Part shown: positions 38,325 through 49,069 of the stretch, piece after piece | How positions within the stretch are numbered: position 1 is the first letter of the stretch | Layout of the letters: every line of letters begins with the position of its first letter | Assembly (NCBI RefSeq): GCF_006385785.1 | Contig: NZ_VFSH01000004.1 | Location: 48,734-112,733, forward strand | DNA length: 64,000 nucleotides | Reading direction: 5' to 3' | Source of the DNA: Streptococcus shenyangsis | GTDB lineage: Bacteria; Bacillota; Bacilli; Lactobacillales; Streptococcaceae | Program-made: the position numbers and the translations under genes | The notes under the pieces: model-generated | What the model was told of the DNA's origin: nothing | What the model saw: only the letters and a program-made list of their open reading frames with translations | The model's database searches: none

Positions 38325-39251
38325 CTATCTATGTGTACGTGGATCACTAGCATCCGCTAAGTTTTGACCAACTACGAAAAGGGACAAGGATACCAAGACA
38401 AGAGTTGTCAATGGAATCCAGAACAAGTAAGCATTGGTTGTTACGTTTTGTGAATAATCTGAAATCAAACGACCCAAACTTGGCACTGTAATCGGTAATC
38501 CAAGACCGAAGAAAGACAAGAAAGCTTCGTATGAGATAAAGCTTGGAAGCATTTGAGTCATCGTTGTCACAATAACAGATACCAATTGAGGCATGATATT
38601 TTTGGCAACAATCTTCAAGGTTGGCGTTCCCAAAGTACGTGACGCCAAGTTGTATTCCAAGTCACGATAACGCAAGATTTGCACACGGATCATGAAGGCA
38701 ATCCCAATCCATGTTGTTACACTCATGGCAAAAATCAGATTCCAGAATCCAGCTCCGATTGAGTAAGTCAAGACAATGACAATCAAAAGAGATGGGATAT
38801 TTGAGATGACGTTGTAAACTTCCATCATCACACGGTCTACTGATTTTGAAATTCCCCAAATACCACCGACAAAGACACCGATAACTAAGTTAATCACTGT
38901 CGCAATCACAGAAATGAGGATAGAGTTACGAGCTCCGAACCAGACACCGTCAAAGAGAGATTTACCATTACTGTCTGTACCGAACCAATGCTCAGCATTT
39001 GGCTTGATATAACGAGCACTAAAGTCGTTTACCTTGCTGACATCATTGAAATCAAACTTAGAAAACATTGGGTAAATGAAACTCATCAAAATGATAGCTA
39101 CCAAGATTCCCAACATAACTACAGTTGATTTTTTCTTCATAAATTGTCTAAACACTGATCCCCAGTATGAATAAGCTGGCGCATCAATGGCTTAAGAGGC
39201 AAAATCGTCACGTTTTACAAACTGAAATTTTTCTTTATCGATTGTAGACAT
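38325..39251 (-). pseudogene. amiD: Oligopeptide permease AmiD with an in-frame stop at codon 20
   Basis: The normal start is ATG 39251, overlapping the amiC stop (TAATG), and the expected N-terminus (MSTIDKEKFQFVKRDDFAS) is followed by TAA at 39194-39192 where a sense codon is expected, probably GAA. The frame then continues intact for the rest of the 308-codon gene. The permease domain is complete, with the EAA-type loop. Translation could resume at GTG 39155, preceded by GGGGATCA, giving 276 residues that lack only the cytoplasmic N-terminal tail and keep every membrane segment. So the gene may be dead, may work through re-initiation, or the stop may be a sequencing error. Confidence 0.85.
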
Positions 39252-40747
39252 TATTTGCCTCCTTTCTCAGTCAATTTAATACGTGGGTCAATAATAGTCA
39301 TCCAAATATCTCCTAAAAGAAGGGAGAAGATAGAAATACATGTAAAGATGAAGACAAGACCAACGACCATAGAGTTATTAGATGCTTTTACAGAGTCAAT
39401 CAACATTTTACCCATACCTGGGAAGGCAAAGACTGTTTCAGTAAGGGTTGCACCACCGATAACCCCGATAACGGCACCAGGAATTCCTGAAACCAGCGGA
39501 ACCATGGCATTTTTAAAGATGTGTTTGTTTGAAATTTCTTTTTCAGACAAACCTTTTGCACGAGCAAAACGTACAAAGTCTTGTGATTGTAAGTCAATCA
39601 TGTAACGACGAATCCAAATCGCTGTACCAGGAGCACCCAACAAACCAAGGATCACTGCTGGTAAAACATACGAACGCCAATCTCCAGCACCCAAGATAGG
39701 GAATGAATCTGGCAAACCGATTGAAGAACCAGCCAAACGAACGATATAAACCAAGGCAATTGTTGGAAGAGCCATCAAGAAGGTCAAAGCACCTGTTGAG
39801 AAGCTATCAATCCAAGTGTTCTTGAAGCGAGCCATAGCTGAACCAAGTGGCACGGCAATCGCATAAGAAATCAGCAAACCAATCAATCCAACGACAGCAG
39901 AACTAGCAATCATAGAAGGATATTGGTAGTTACTTTCCGTAGCTGTATAAGGATCATCTTTTCCGTAGTTGGCTACTTCACGAGAGTCAGCCTGACTAGG
40001 TGATTTGTAGGTTCTTGAGTAAATATTTACAGAAGAAGTTTTCTTACCTGTTGGGAACTGAACTTGAGCAGTTTTTGTTTGTCCTTGTCCCTGAGTAATA
40101 ACCTGTAAAACAGGGCTATTAGCATAGGTTGGATAAGAATCCCCTAAATTAATGTTCACAAAATTTTGATGCACAAATGGGAACTGACTGTTGAAGTACA
40201 AGAGATATTTGTGTTTAGTTCCTGAACCAACCAAAGACCATCCGATCGCTGGATCGTTTTCAAAACGAAGGTAACGTTTCAAGTCTGGATTTTCAGGGTC
40301 TTGAATTTTATTTGTATGATCAATATCAATCAAGTTAGCATAGAATTTGAAAACACGTTCAAAAATTGGAATTTCACGAGTAGCGTAGAATTGGCCACTT
40401 TCAGTAAATTCTCCCAAGGTCCAACCATGACCGATTTGTTTGATGTATTTTTCGTAGATAGCCTTGTTGGTGTCATTGGCTTCAACTGTTACAGAAGCAT
40501 CCATCTGGCTAGCTTTTTCTTGCAACTCTTTGGTATCGTAGTACTCGATATAGCCCATACGCTCATAAACGGTATTCTCATAGTTATCACGTTTATCAGC
40601 AGTTGTCGCAATCTTGTTATAGTTGGTATCCTGTTTAAAAATCAATTTTCGAGGAACCATTGTATAGATAATCGTGTAAGTCAAGGTTGTTACTAAGAAG
40701 ATAGAGACCAATGACCGCAAAACACGCATAAAAATATATTTTTTCAT
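39251..40747 (-). CDS. amiC: Oligopeptide ABC transporter permease AmiC
   Basis: 498 residues. One N-terminal membrane helix (VLRSLVSIFLVTTLTYTIIYTMV) is followed by a large extracellular insert of about 250 residues typical of streptococcal AmiC, then the OppB-type membrane domain with the EAA loop (RFARAKGLSEKEISNKHIFKNA). It forms the pore with AmiD. Its stop overlaps the amiD start. Confidence 0.97.
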   Translation of the reverse strand: MKKYIFMRVLRSLVSIFLVTTLTYTIIYTMVPRKLIFKQDTNYNKIATTADKRDNYENTVYERMGYIEYYDTKELQEKASQMDASVTVEANDTNKAIYEKYIKQIGHGWTLGEFTESGQFYATREIPIFERVFKFYANLIDIDHTNKIQDPENPDLKRYLRFENDPAIGWSLVGSGTKHKYLLYFNSQFPFVHQNFVNINLGDSYPTYANSPVLQVITQGQGQTKTAQVQFPTGKKTSSVNIYSRTYKSPSQADSREVANYGKDDPYTATESNYQYPSMIASSAVVGLIGLLISYAIAVPLGSAMARFKNTWIDSFSTGALTFLMALPTIALVYIVRLAGSSIGLPDSFPILGAGDWRSYVLPAVILGLLGAPGTAIWIRRYMIDLQSQDFVRFARAKGLSEKEISNKHIFKNAMVPLVSGIPGAVIGVIGGATLTETVFAFPGMGKMLIDSVKASNNSMVVGLVFIFTCISIFSLLLGDIWMTIIDPRIKLTEKGGK

Positions 40748-40771
40748 ATCATTTCCTTTAAAAATCCCAAA

Positions 40772-40801
40772 AGAACCTTCTCCTCATGGAGAGAAAGTTC
40801 T
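40772..40801 (-). terminator. Attenuating hairpin between amiA and amiC
   Basis: AGAACTTTCTC and GAGAAGGTTCT make an 11-bp stem with one G-U pair and an 8-base loop, then TTTTGGGATTTTT. It sits in the 66-base gap between amiA and amiC and probably ends part of the transcripts, so that more binding protein than permease is made. Confidence 0.82.
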
Positions 40802-40813
40802 ATTGAACATTAT

Positions 40814-42802
40814 TTACTTCACATGACTTGCCAATTCTTTTTGAGCTTTCTCGTTTGACTCAGTCTTTTCTTTCAACCATTTTTCACGAGCTTTTTCATA
40901 CTCTTCTTTGGTGATTGCTTTTTCACCAACTTCAGTATACTTCAAGTATCCTGCATTTTCACCTTTAAGACCAGCTACAGAATATGAAGAACTAAATGGT
41001 AGAACCTTTGAAACAAATGAAACGGCTGTTTCTTTAGGAGAAGCCATTACTGGAATTGTCAAAGCATTATCAGTCAACCAAGCTTGTGCTACTGCGTATT
41101 TTTCATAACGTTTTTGAACATCCTGGTTTTCGCTGTTTGCGTCATCAAGTAATTTGCCATAGTCAGCTAAACCAAGTTTGCTCACTACTGATGCATCAGT
41201 GTTTTGGTCGATACCAAGGTAAAGACGAGTGTTTCCTCCCTTAATGACGAACTGATCCAAGAAAGTAGACGGATCTTGATAATCAGGGTTCCATCCTGAC
41301 AAGGTATGGATATCCCAGTCTTGCTCTTTAGCTGTCGGAGCGCTAAATGAAATTGGTAAAGCTTCTGCTTGAGTCATTTGTTGCAAGTCTACAACAACAT
41401 TATCTGAACCCAATACTTTTTCAATTGATTGTTTCAATGATTGAACACGATTTACAACCGCTGTTGATTCTTGGATAACCAAGGCATCCAAGTGGATTGG
41501 GAATTCAACACCTTCAGCTTGTAGGCTTGATTTTGCTTTAGCAAAGACTTCTTTCGCTTTTTCTTCATTGTAAAGGCCATTTTGAGAATCAGCTAGAGAC
41601 ACGTTTGACCAAGTTGAAGAATTTGTCTTAGCCAAGCTTTCTTGTACCAACTCACCAAATGCTTTCTTACCAACTTGAAGATTATAAGGTGCAAACGTAT
41701 TACGGATGGCTACTGCAGCTCCATCAGTACCATTTGTTTGAGCTGAATAAGAATTGCGATCGACCGCAAAGTTCAAGGCTTGACGGAATTCCTTGTTTAG
41801 CAATGCTTTCTTAGCAGATGTCTTTTGGGCATCACTTGTTTTGGCTGTGTGGTTATACGTTGTACGACCATAGTTCAAGCTGACAGTTGCAACACCTGCA
41901 CCTGGTTCATTAAAGTAAATGTTATCTTTGAAGTCAGCTGCATATTTTTCATATGTAGAACTTGTAGGGAAGATACGCGCCTTGCTATATTGACCATCGG
42001 CAAAACCTTTAGCAATCACATCTTGGTCCTTACCATCCCAGAAAGTGAACTTAACGTTCTCAATTTTTACATTTTCTTTGTCCCAGTAAGCGTCATTTTT
42101 AGCCATCTCGATAGATGATTTAGGAGTTACAGCTTTCAAGACAAATGGACCGTTATAAAGAATAGAGTTAGCATCTGTTGGGGCACCAAAACCTTCCCCT
42201 TTTGAAGCTAAGAATTCTGCATTAACCGGCATCATGACACCACTAGTTGTCTTGTCATTCCAGAAAGTTTCTGGCTGGTTCAAGGTATACTCTAGTGTTT
42301 GGTCATCAAGTGCTTTTACTCCAACGGTTGAAAAATCACTTGTTTCACCCTTGATATAGGCTTCTAATCCCTTAATAGAAGAGCTAACGATTGAAAGTCC
42401 TTTTGATTTCCCATCTACCGCATGTTTCAAACCAGTAACGAAGTCTTTAGCAGTTACAGGAGCGTATTCTTCTCCCTCTGCAGTTACCCATTTAGCATCC
42501 TTACGGATTTTATAGGTATAAGTCAAACCATCTTTTGAAACTGTCCATGATTCAGCGATAGAAGGAACCAGATTACCATATTTATCGTTAGCCAACAAAC
42601 CATCTACGGCATTTGTGGTGATGAATGATGTTGAATCGATATTGCTAACGATATAATCCAAGGTTTCTGGATCTGTTTGATAAACATATTGGTAATCTTT
42701 TGCTAATTTCGCATTATTTGAACTAGTGTTTGAACACGCAGCTAGAACTCCTGATGCTAATAAGGTAGCCCCCGCTACAGCAAGCACTTGACTTTTTTTC
42801 AT
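40814..42802 (-). CDS. amiA: Oligopeptide-binding lipoprotein AmiA
   Basis: 662 residues. The lipoprotein signal has lipobox LAAC at Cys23. The solute-binding fold of the OppA/SBP5 family is clear (YQYVYQTDPETLDYI, FRQALNFAVDRNSYS). It captures peptides at the outer membrane face and delivers them to AmiCD. Its position at the head of the ami operon argues for AmiA rather than the separate AliA or AliB. A strong promoter and GAGGAG ribosome site precede it. Confidence 0.95.
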   Translation of the reverse strand: MKKSQVLAVAGATLLASGVLAACSNTSSNNAKLAKDYQYVYQTDPETLDYIVSNIDSTSFITTNAVDGLLANDKYGNLVPSIAESWTVSKDGLTYTYKIRKDAKWVTAEGEEYAPVTAKDFVTGLKHAVDGKSKGLSIVSSSIKGLEAYIKGETSDFSTVGVKALDDQTLEYTLNQPETFWNDKTTSGVMMPVNAEFLASKGEGFGAPTDANSILYNGPFVLKAVTPKSSIEMAKNDAYWDKENVKIENVKFTFWDGKDQDVIAKGFADGQYSKARIFPTSSTYEKYAADFKDNIYFNEPGAGVATVSLNYGRTTYNHTAKTSDAQKTSAKKALLNKEFRQALNFAVDRNSYSAQTNGTDGAAVAIRNTFAPYNLQVGKKAFGELVQESLAKTNSSTWSNVSLADSQNGLYNEEKAKEVFAKAKSSLQAEGVEFPIHLDALVIQESTAVVNRVQSLKQSIEKVLGSDNVVVDLQQMTQAEALPISFSAPTAKEQDWDIHTLSGWNPDYQDPSTFLDQFVIKGGNTRLYLGIDQNTDASVVSKLGLADYGKLLDDANSENQDVQKRYEKYAVAQAWLTDNALTIPVMASPKETAVSFVSKVLPFSSSYSVAGLKGENAGYLKYTEVGEKAITKEEYEKAREKWLKEKTESNEKAQKELASHVK

Positions 42803-42838
42803 TTATTTACTCCTCTTATAAAGTATAGATTATTATTG

Positions 42839-42867
42839 ATTATACCATATATTTTAAGATATTTCAA
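42839..42867 (-). promoter_or_regulatory. Promoter of the ami operon
   Basis: -35 TTGAAA (42862-42867), a 17-base spacer and -10 TATAAT (42839-42844) with an extended TGG, on the minus strand, 36 bases before the amiA start. Confidence 0.9.
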
Positions 42868-42928
42868 GAAAAGTAAACGAATTTTCAGAATATTTAGGCT
42901 TATTGATACAAAAAATCTGAAAAAGCTA

Positions 42929-42957
42929 TTGACTGAAAATCATTTTCAAGGTATAAT
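42929..42957 (+). promoter_or_regulatory. Promoter of tRNA-Cys
   Basis: -35 TTGACT (42929-42934), 17 bases, then -10 TATAAT (42952-42957). The tRNA starts 13 bases after the -10. Confidence 0.92.
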
Positions 42958-42969
42958 AATAAACGTTAA

Positions 42970-43040
42970 GGCGGTATAGCCAAGTGGTAAGGCACGGCTC
43001 TGCAAAAGCTTGATCGTCGGTTCAAATCCGTCTACCGCCT
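42970..43040 (+). tRNA. tRNA-Cys (GCA)
   Basis: 71 bases. The acceptor stem ggcggta / taccgcc pairs fully, with discriminator T. The D-loop contains agtggtaag, the anticodon GCA is at 43012-43014 in ctctgcaaaag, and the T-loop ggttcaaatcc is standard. No CCA is encoded. It is a solitary tRNA with its own promoter and terminator. Confidence 0.97.
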
Positions 43041-43073
43041 TCTGTAACTTGATTTATCAGGTTTCATTTAAAC

Positions 43074-43100
43074 AGAAAGCCCAGTTTAAAGGGCTTTTTT
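43074..43100 (+). terminator. Terminator of tRNA-Cys
   Basis: aagccc / gggctt stem with a TTTTTT run, 35 bases past the tRNA. Confidence 0.9.
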
Positions 43101-43197
43101 CTTTTTCATCGGATAAATACATATAACTTACAAAAACTTTTGGAACACGAATTTGGGGCAGACTTCTTTTTAGAAGACAATCTTTTGAAATCAACTG

Positions 43198-43232
43198 AAA
43201 AAAGCTTCGTCACACCTGGTGACAAAAGCCTC
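43198..43232 (-). terminator. Terminator of the CorC-like gene
   Basis: On the minus strand, GTCAC / GTGAC flanked by complementary GCTTTT-AAGC sequence, then a T-run, directly after the stop at 43237. Confidence 0.78.
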
Positions 43233-43236
43233 TAGT

Positions 43237-44568
43237 TTACTCTGTTTCTTCTTCTATTTCGACTTCTGTAATTTGGACTTTTACCTTGGTAACACGTCCA
43301 TTTTTTACTTTATCATTGATTAGGATAAGCTGTTTGTTTTGGCTGATCAATTCATAGCTGAGCTTCTCAGTCGTTGGAATGGTTCCAACTCCTGTCAAAT
43401 AATAACCAGCGATAGTATCAACGTCATCACTTTCCAGTTCAACATCAAAGTAGTCATTAAAATCATTGAGATTCATGGTACCTTGAACAATGTAAGTATC
43501 ATCGCCAATCTGATGAACATCTATTGCTGCTTTGTCCGTTTCATCATCGATTTCCCCAACGATTTCCTCTAAGAGGTCTTCCAGAGTCACTAAACCAGCC
43601 ATACCACCGTATTCATCTAGCAATATTGCCATTTGTCTTTGGGTATTGCGCAATTCTTTTAGCAAGTCATCTACAAAAATGGTTTCAGGAACAAAGAGTG
43701 GATCTTGTAAAATTTTCTTCCAAACAATATTGTCAAAACCGTCTACAAAACCTGCCTTAAGAAGACTCTTGGTATGAATAATCCCAATCACGTTATCCTT
43801 GTCTCCATCATATACAGGGATACGAGAATAATTTTGTTTTAAAATACTTTGGATAATGGTTTGACTATCATCCTTAATATCAACCATGAAGGCATCCGTT
43901 CGAGGAACCATGACTTCTCTGGCCATCAGTTCATCTAGTGAAAAAATCCCCTGTAACATCTCAATTTCATCAGCATCTAGTGTTTCTTCACTATTTGTCA
44001 GCATGTAGGCAATTTCATCACGGGTCATTTTTTCATCAGCATCGTCAAAGGCCACAGGAGTCAAGCGACTCAAGAGATTGGTAGAGGCAGACAAGAGCCA
44101 AACAAAGGGACTAACTAGTTTCCCCAGCCCAATGATAACTGGCGCTGTACGAATCGCCAAGGCATCCTTTAGATTAAGAGCGATTCTCTTAGGATACAAT
44201 TCCCCAAAAACGATGGAAATATAAGTCAAAAATGCTAAAGATAGAAAACTTGCAATAGCATAAGCTGTTTCGCTATTTCCAAGCCAAGAGACAATTTCTC
44301 GTCCTAGAGTTTCTGCCAAACTCGCCCCTGACAAAATCGTAATCAGGGTAATCCCTACTTGAATGGTTGATAAAAAGTGATTAGGATTTTCTAGTACCTT
44401 CAACAGACGGATATAGCGTCTATCTCCTTCTTCTGCCTTTTGTTCAACCCGCGCACGGTTTAGTGACACCATGGCCATTTCTGTGGCTGAGAAAAAGGCA
44501 TTTAACACCGTCAAGATAAACAATAAAACAAATTGTAGCAACAAGTTCTGACTACTTGGGTCTTCCAT
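43237..44568 (-). CDS. HlyC/CorC (CNNM-type) transporter-like protein
   Basis: 443 residues: an N-terminal DUF21 membrane domain with about four helices (LLLQFVLLFILTVLNAFFSATEMAMVSLNRARV), a CBS pair around 205-335 (MVPRTDAFMVDI, SRIPVYDGDKDNVIGIIHTK, then QRQMAILLDEYGGMAGLVTLEDLLEEIVG), and a C-terminal CorC domain. Annotated elsewhere as hemolysin-like, but the family is now linked with Mg2+ or Co2+ efflux. The substrate here is not shown by the sequence. It is monocistronic. Confidence 0.92.
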   Translation of the reverse strand: MEDPSSQNLLLQFVLLFILTVLNAFFSATEMAMVSLNRARVEQKAEEGDRRYIRLLKVLENPNHFLSTIQVGITLITILSGASLAETLGREIVSWLGNSETAYAIASFLSLAFLTYISIVFGELYPKRIALNLKDALAIRTAPVIIGLGKLVSPFVWLLSASTNLLSRLTPVAFDDADEKMTRDEIAYMLTNSEETLDADEIEMLQGIFSLDELMAREVMVPRTDAFMVDIKDDSQTIIQSILKQNYSRIPVYDGDKDNVIGIIHTKSLLKAGFVDGFDNIVWKKILQDPLFVPETIFVDDLLKELRNTQRQMAILLDEYGGMAGLVTLEDLLEEIVGEIDDETDKAAIDVHQIGDDTYIVQGTMNLNDFNDYFDVELESDDVDTIAGYYLTGVGTIPTTEKLSYELISQNKQLILINDKVKNGRVTKVKVQITEVEIEEETE

Positions 44569-44642
44569 AGTTCTTCTCCTAAAATAGTATCTTATCCTTT
44601 ATTATATCACAAAATATGATCCAATACATATTATTTTTTCTC

Positions 44643-44838
44643 ATACTCTTCGAAAATCTCTTCAAACCACGTCAACTTAACCTTGCCTTATGTATGGTTA
44701 CTGACTTCGTCAGTTCTATCTGCAACCTCAAAACAGTGTTTTGAGCTGACTTCGTCAGTCTTATCTACAACCTCAAAGCAGTACTTTGAGCAACCTGCGA
44801 CTAGCCTCCTAATTTGTACTTTGATTTCCATTGAGTAT
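44643..44838 (+). repeat. Complete BOX element (A-B-B-C)
   Basis: boxA 44643-44700 (atactcttcgaaaatctctt start), two boxB units of 45 bases each (44701-44745 and 44746-44790, both opening ctgacttcgtcag), and boxC 44791-44838 ending in ttgagtat. Each boxB carries the palindrome ctgacttcgtcag and a second, caaa-ttttga type stem. It lies between the CorC-like gene and endA. Confidence 0.96.
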
Positions 44839-44877
44839 CAGTATCTATTGTAGCCCTGCTGAAACTAGTAAAAGAAG

Positions 44878-44908
44878 AACTCCTACATCCACAAGTGACA
44901 TAGGAGTT
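44878..44908 (-). terminator. Terminator of endA
   Basis: aactccta / taggagtt stem with a 15-base loop; CTTCTTTT follows on the minus strand. It starts 12 bases past the endA stop. Confidence 0.8.
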
Positions 44909-44919
44909 TATGTTATCTT

Positions 44920-45759
<840 letters not shown>

Positions 45760-45783
45760 TTATAAAAAGGCTGGTCTCCCAGC

Positions 45784-45972
45784 CTAATTTCCTGTAAATT
45801 TATGAATCAATTCCTGCCATTTTGCTGGGGACAGGATAGCCCATGGGTCTTGACCCTTGCCCAAGATTCCATAACCGACCATTAAGCCGATACCTAGGGC
45901 TAGAGCACCTAAAATCAGTACTAGTATGACTAAAAGTAAACGCTTGATTACGTAGCTTGATTTCTTATTCAT
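45784..45972 (-). CDS. epuA: EpuA membrane protein
   Basis: 62 residues from ATG 45972 ([15 protein letters not shown]), which overlaps the murA end by 8 bases. An ATG at 46008 lies inside murA. One membrane helix ([25 protein letters not shown]) and a short outside tail with [11 protein letters not shown]. This PF11772 family is often labelled an RNA-polymerase subunit in databases without good reason. It sits beside endA in pneumococcus; its role is unknown. Confidence 0.92.
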   Translation of the reverse strand: MNKKSSYVIKRLLLVILVLILGALALGIGLMVGYGILGKGQDPWAILSPAKWQELIHKFTGN

Positions 45973-47248
45973 CTTCATCACTTGCCTCAATCCGCTGAAT
46001 CTTAGCACCTAGCTGCGCCAACTTCTCATGGAAACGGTAGTAGCCTCTATCCAAGTGGACTAATTTACCAACCACGGTTTCTCCTTGTGCTACCAAACCT
46101 GTCAAAATCAAGGCTGCGCTGGCACGAAGGTCAGTTGAAAGAACTTCTGCCCCCTGCAAAGCTTGTCCACCAACAATACGAGCTGTATCACGGATAATCT
46201 CAGAATGCAAGCCCATGCGGCGCATTTCTTCTAGATGTTGGAAACGATTTTCAAAAACTGTCTCCACCATAGTTGATTCCCCTTTTGCAACGGTCATCAA
46301 GGCTGTAAATTGGGCCTGCATATCCGTTGGAAAACCTGGGTGGGGCAAGGTTTTTACATGGACAGCTTTTAGATTTTCTAGTTGAGAGCGAACTCGAATA
46401 CCTTCAGTCTCCTCTGTCACTTCCACTCCCATTTCAAGCAACTTAGCAATCAAGGGACGGTTGTGCTCCCAAACAGCGTCTTTAATCAAGACATCACCAC
46501 CAGTCATGGCAGCAGCCACCATAAAGGTTCCAGCTTCGATACGGTCTTGTACCACATTGTGAGTCGTACCGTGAAGTTTCTCCACACCAGTAATGGTAAT
46601 GGTCTCTGTACCAGCCCCTTTGACCTTGGCTCCCATTTCATTTAGGAGAATAGCTAGGTCCACAATCTCAGGCTCACGCGCAGCATTTTCAATCACTGTC
46701 ACCCCATCAGCCAGAGTCGCTGCCATCATTAAGTTCTGCGTAGCACCAACACTTGGGAAGTCCATATAGATATGAGCTCCATGTAAGCGATCAGCCTTGG
46801 CTTCGATATAACCAGCTGTCTGACTAATCTTAGCCCCCATAGCTTCTAGACCTTTCAAATGCAGATCAATAGGGCGGCTACCAATCGTACAACCACCTGG
46901 CATGGATACTTTGGCATGACCTACACGGGAAAGAATTGGACCCAAGACAACGATAGATGCGCGCATCTTGCTGACATACTTGTAAGGAGCTTCCTCAGTG
47001 ATATCGCCAGTCGCGTCCACCTCCACAAGATGAGCCTCCTCATCAAAATTCACCTTGGCATTTAAACCACGAACCACCTGATTCATAGTGAAAACATCTG
47101 ACAAGATAGGAACATTCTGCAAGACAGTCTTTCCTTCACTTGCTAGAATAGTCGCTGCCAACAAAGGCAAGACTGCATTCTTTGCTCCTTCAATCGTAAC
47201 ACTTCCTACCAGACGATTATCGCCACCTTGAACCACAATTTTTTCCAT
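45965..47248 (-). CDS. murA: UDP-N-acetylglucosamine 1-carboxyvinyltransferase MurA
   Basis: 427 residues. First committed step of peptidoglycan synthesis: transfer of enolpyruvate from PEP to UDP-GlcNAc. The active-site Cys120 lies in the loop [15 protein letters not shown]; the N-terminal [25 protein letters not shown] is split by the hinge. Streptococci have two MurA copies; the neighbours (epuA, endA) suggest that this is murA1. It follows the DUF1146 gene after 23 bases. Confidence 0.97.
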   Translation of the reverse strand: MEKIVVQGGDNRLVGSVTIEGAKNAVLPLLAATILASEGKTVLQNVPILSDVFTMNQVVRGLNAKVNFDEEAHLVEVDATGDITEEAPYKYVSKMRASIVVLGPILSRVGHAKVSMPGGCTIGSRPIDLHLKGLEAMGAKISQTAGYIEAKADRLHGAHIYMDFPSVGATQNLMMAATLADGVTVIENAAREPEIVDLAILLNEMGAKVKGAGTETITITGVEKLHGTTHNVVQDRIEAGTFMVAAAMTGGDVLIKDAVWEHNRPLIAKLLEMGVEVTEETEGIRVRSQLENLKAVHVKTLPHPGFPTDMQAQFTALMTVAKGESTMVETVFENRFQHLEEMRRMGLHSEIIRDTARIVGGQALQGAEVLSTDLRASAALILTGLVAQGETVVGKLVHLDRGYYRFHEKLAQLGAKIQRIEASDEDE

Positions 47249-47271
47249 ACTTATTTCCTTTACTCTTGATT

Positions 47272-47502
47272 TTATAATAATCCTCTAAGCGCTTCTTGCC
47301 ACAACTGATATAGGCTGATAAAGAAAGAACTCAAGATATAGCCCATTACAATGCTGAAAAAAGCTACTAGTAAACGAACTTTTCCTGTATTCTCAGCTGT
47401 CACTTTTAAAACCTTTTCCCATCTAACAAGATTCTTTAAAAGGTAAAAACTCACATAAATAAAGAGCATGTGACTGCTTAGAGTGAATAATAATTGAACC
47501 AT
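47272..47502 (-). CDS. DUF1146 (YwzB-like) membrane protein
   Basis: 76 residues from ATG 47502, with two membrane helices ([13 protein letters not shown] and [19 protein letters not shown]). A TTG at 47556 in the same frame is possible but an extended -10 lies between it and the ATG, and the ATG gives the usual family length. Function unknown; in Firmicutes the family often sits in front of murA, as here. Confidence 0.85.
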   Translation of the reverse strand: MVQLLFTLSSHMLFIYVSFYLLKNLVRWEKVLKVTAENTGKVRLLVAFFSIVMGYILSSFFISLYQLWQEALRGLL

Positions 47503-47508
47503 TTGACT

Positions 47509-47517
47509 ATTATACCA
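47509..47517 (-). promoter_or_regulatory. Extended -10 six bases before the DUF1146 ATG
   Basis: TGGTATAAT on the minus strand with only AGTCAA between it and ATG 47502. A start at the usual distance would give a leaderless transcript that also covers murA, epuA and endA. Confidence 0.6.
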
Positions 47518-47559
47518 TCTTCTATGTTTGTGCGCTAGTTTGGAAACTTCACTCAAAAA

Positions 47560-48597
47560 TTAGGGATTGTTTTTCAAGTAATCAATTGCATCTTGTAGGG
47601 TTTTAACTGGCACGATTTTCATATCTGTCTTGATTGTTCTAGCTGCTTCCAGGGCTGTTTGGTAGTTGTTTTTCGCATCCGGATGCGCTTTTTGTTCTTC
47701 TTCGCTAACAGGGTTATCAGGGGCAAAGAAAATCGCGGCACCTTCTCTAGCCGAAGCTACAACTTTCTTATCAATACCTCCAATATCCCCCACATTACCA
47801 TCACGGTCAATAGTTCCGGTACCGGCAACGATACGACCATTACGAAGACCAGGGTCAGCTATTTGGGTATAGATTGCCAGACTAAACATGAGACCTGCAC
47901 TTGGACCGCCGATACCAGCTGTTGAAAAGCGAATTGGGACATCACTGGTCACTTCCGTACGGTCAATCAAACCGATTCCAATACCATTTTTACCATTTTC
48001 CAAGGTGATAATCTTTCCTTCTGCAGACTTGGTTTGCCCATCTTCTTCATAAGTTACCTTGACTGAGTCCCCTAATTTTTGAGAATTGACATAATCAATC
48101 AAATCTTTGGAACTATCAAAGGTCTGATCATTGACTGCTGTGACCGTATCAGAGATGTTGAGAATCCCTTTAAAGGTTGAATTATCTGTCACAGTCAAAA
48201 CATAAACCCCAAGGTATTTGAGTTCAATATCCTTACCAGCTGTTTTTAGTCCTTGATACTTGGCCATGTTTTGCGATGTTTGCATGTAGAATTGATTGAT
48301 CCGCATAAATTCAACATCGGAAGAGCCACCTGTAGTCTCTTTGGCACTACGAATATCTGTAAAAGGCGTCAACCAAGCATAAATCATATGGGCTAAAGTA
48401 GCGTGCTGGACACCAACCGTAACGAATTGATAAGCCCCAGCTTCCTTATCTTCTGTGTCATTGACTTTAAGGACTTGGCGAATATCTTCCGAACCACCTG
48501 GAACCTCTATATAATAGGGCAAAGGCACTACAAATGCCAAAAAGGTCACAATCAAGGCCGCAATGACATATAAGGGCCATCTAATCTTTTTTTTCAT
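47560..48597 (-). CDS. PDZ and Lon-protease domain membrane protease (SepM/YlbL family)
   Basis: 345 residues. One N-terminal helix ([20 protein letters not shown]) anchors it outside the membrane; a PDZ domain (about 125-200) and a Lon-type serine protease domain follow, with the Ser/Lys dyad at Ser233 ([11 protein letters not shown]) and Lys277 or 278 ([10 protein letters not shown]). In S. mutans SepM trims the competence pheromone; here the substrate is unknown. It overlaps coaD by 17 bases. Confidence 0.94.
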   Translation of the reverse strand: MKKKIRWPLYVIAALIVTFLAFVVPLPYYIEVPGGSEDIRQVLKVNDTEDKEAGAYQFVTVGVQHATLAHMIYAWLTPFTDIRSAKETTGGSSDVEFMRINQFYMQTSQNMAKYQGLKTAGKDIELKYLGVYVLTVTDNSTFKGILNISDTVTAVNDQTFDSSKDLIDYVNSQKLGDSVKVTYEEDGQTKSAEGKIITLENGKNGIGIGLIDRTEVTSDVPIRFSTAGIGGPSAGLMFSLAIYTQIADPGLRNGRIVAGTGTIDRDGNVGDIGGIDKKVVASAREGAAIFFAPDNPVSEEEQKAHPDAKNNYQTALEAARTIKTDMKIVPVKTLQDAIDYLKNNP

Positions 48598-49069
48598 TTC
48601 TTATTTCCTCCAAAATACTCTCGGGAACATAGCTGGTAGTATCCTGACCAAACTTCAAAAGCTCTCTAACGCCTGATGAACTGAGATAGAGATGTTCAGG
48701 TCGACTATGTAAATAAATGGTCTCTATATTAGGAGACAGCTGATGGTTGTAGTAATCAAAACTGGCCTCATATTGCAAATCCGACGCATTTCTCAAACCT
48801 CGCACTAGGAAAGTAGCCCCTAGTCTTTTTGCAACATCAACCACCAATTCATCATGTGAAAACACGACTTCAACATTTCCCAAATGTTTCAAAGCCGTTT
48901 CTAGCCCCCGTTTACGATTTTCGATAGGGAGAAATCCTTGTTTGTGGGGATTAAAAAAAATACCGACATAGAGCTTATCAAAGAGTCTGCTCGCCCGTTC
49001 AATCATATCCAGATGCCCATTTGTCATCGGATCAAATGAGCCTGTGAATAAGCCAATCTTATCTGACAT
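48581..49069 (-). CDS. coaD: Phosphopantetheine adenylyltransferase
   Basis: 162 residues. The nucleotidyltransferase motif [15 protein letters not shown] and the late [13 protein letters not shown] segment identify CoaD, the fourth step of coenzyme A synthesis. It overlaps rsmD by 11 bases and the protease gene by 17, so the three are translated from one message. Confidence 0.97.
   Translation of the reverse strand: MSDKIGLFTGSFDPMTNGHLDMIERASRLFDKLYVGIFFNPHKQGFLPIENRKRGLETALKHLGNVEVVFSHDELVVDVAKRLGATFLVRGLRNASDLQYEASFDYYNHQLSPNIETIYLHSRPEHLYLSSSGVRELLKFGQDTTSYVPESILEEIRNEKKD

Noticed and set aside
39155..39157. GTG 39155 as the genuine start of amiD
   Set aside because: The TAATG overlap with amiC and the conserved N-terminal sequence show the original start at 39251; the GTG is at best a re-start after the nonsense codon.
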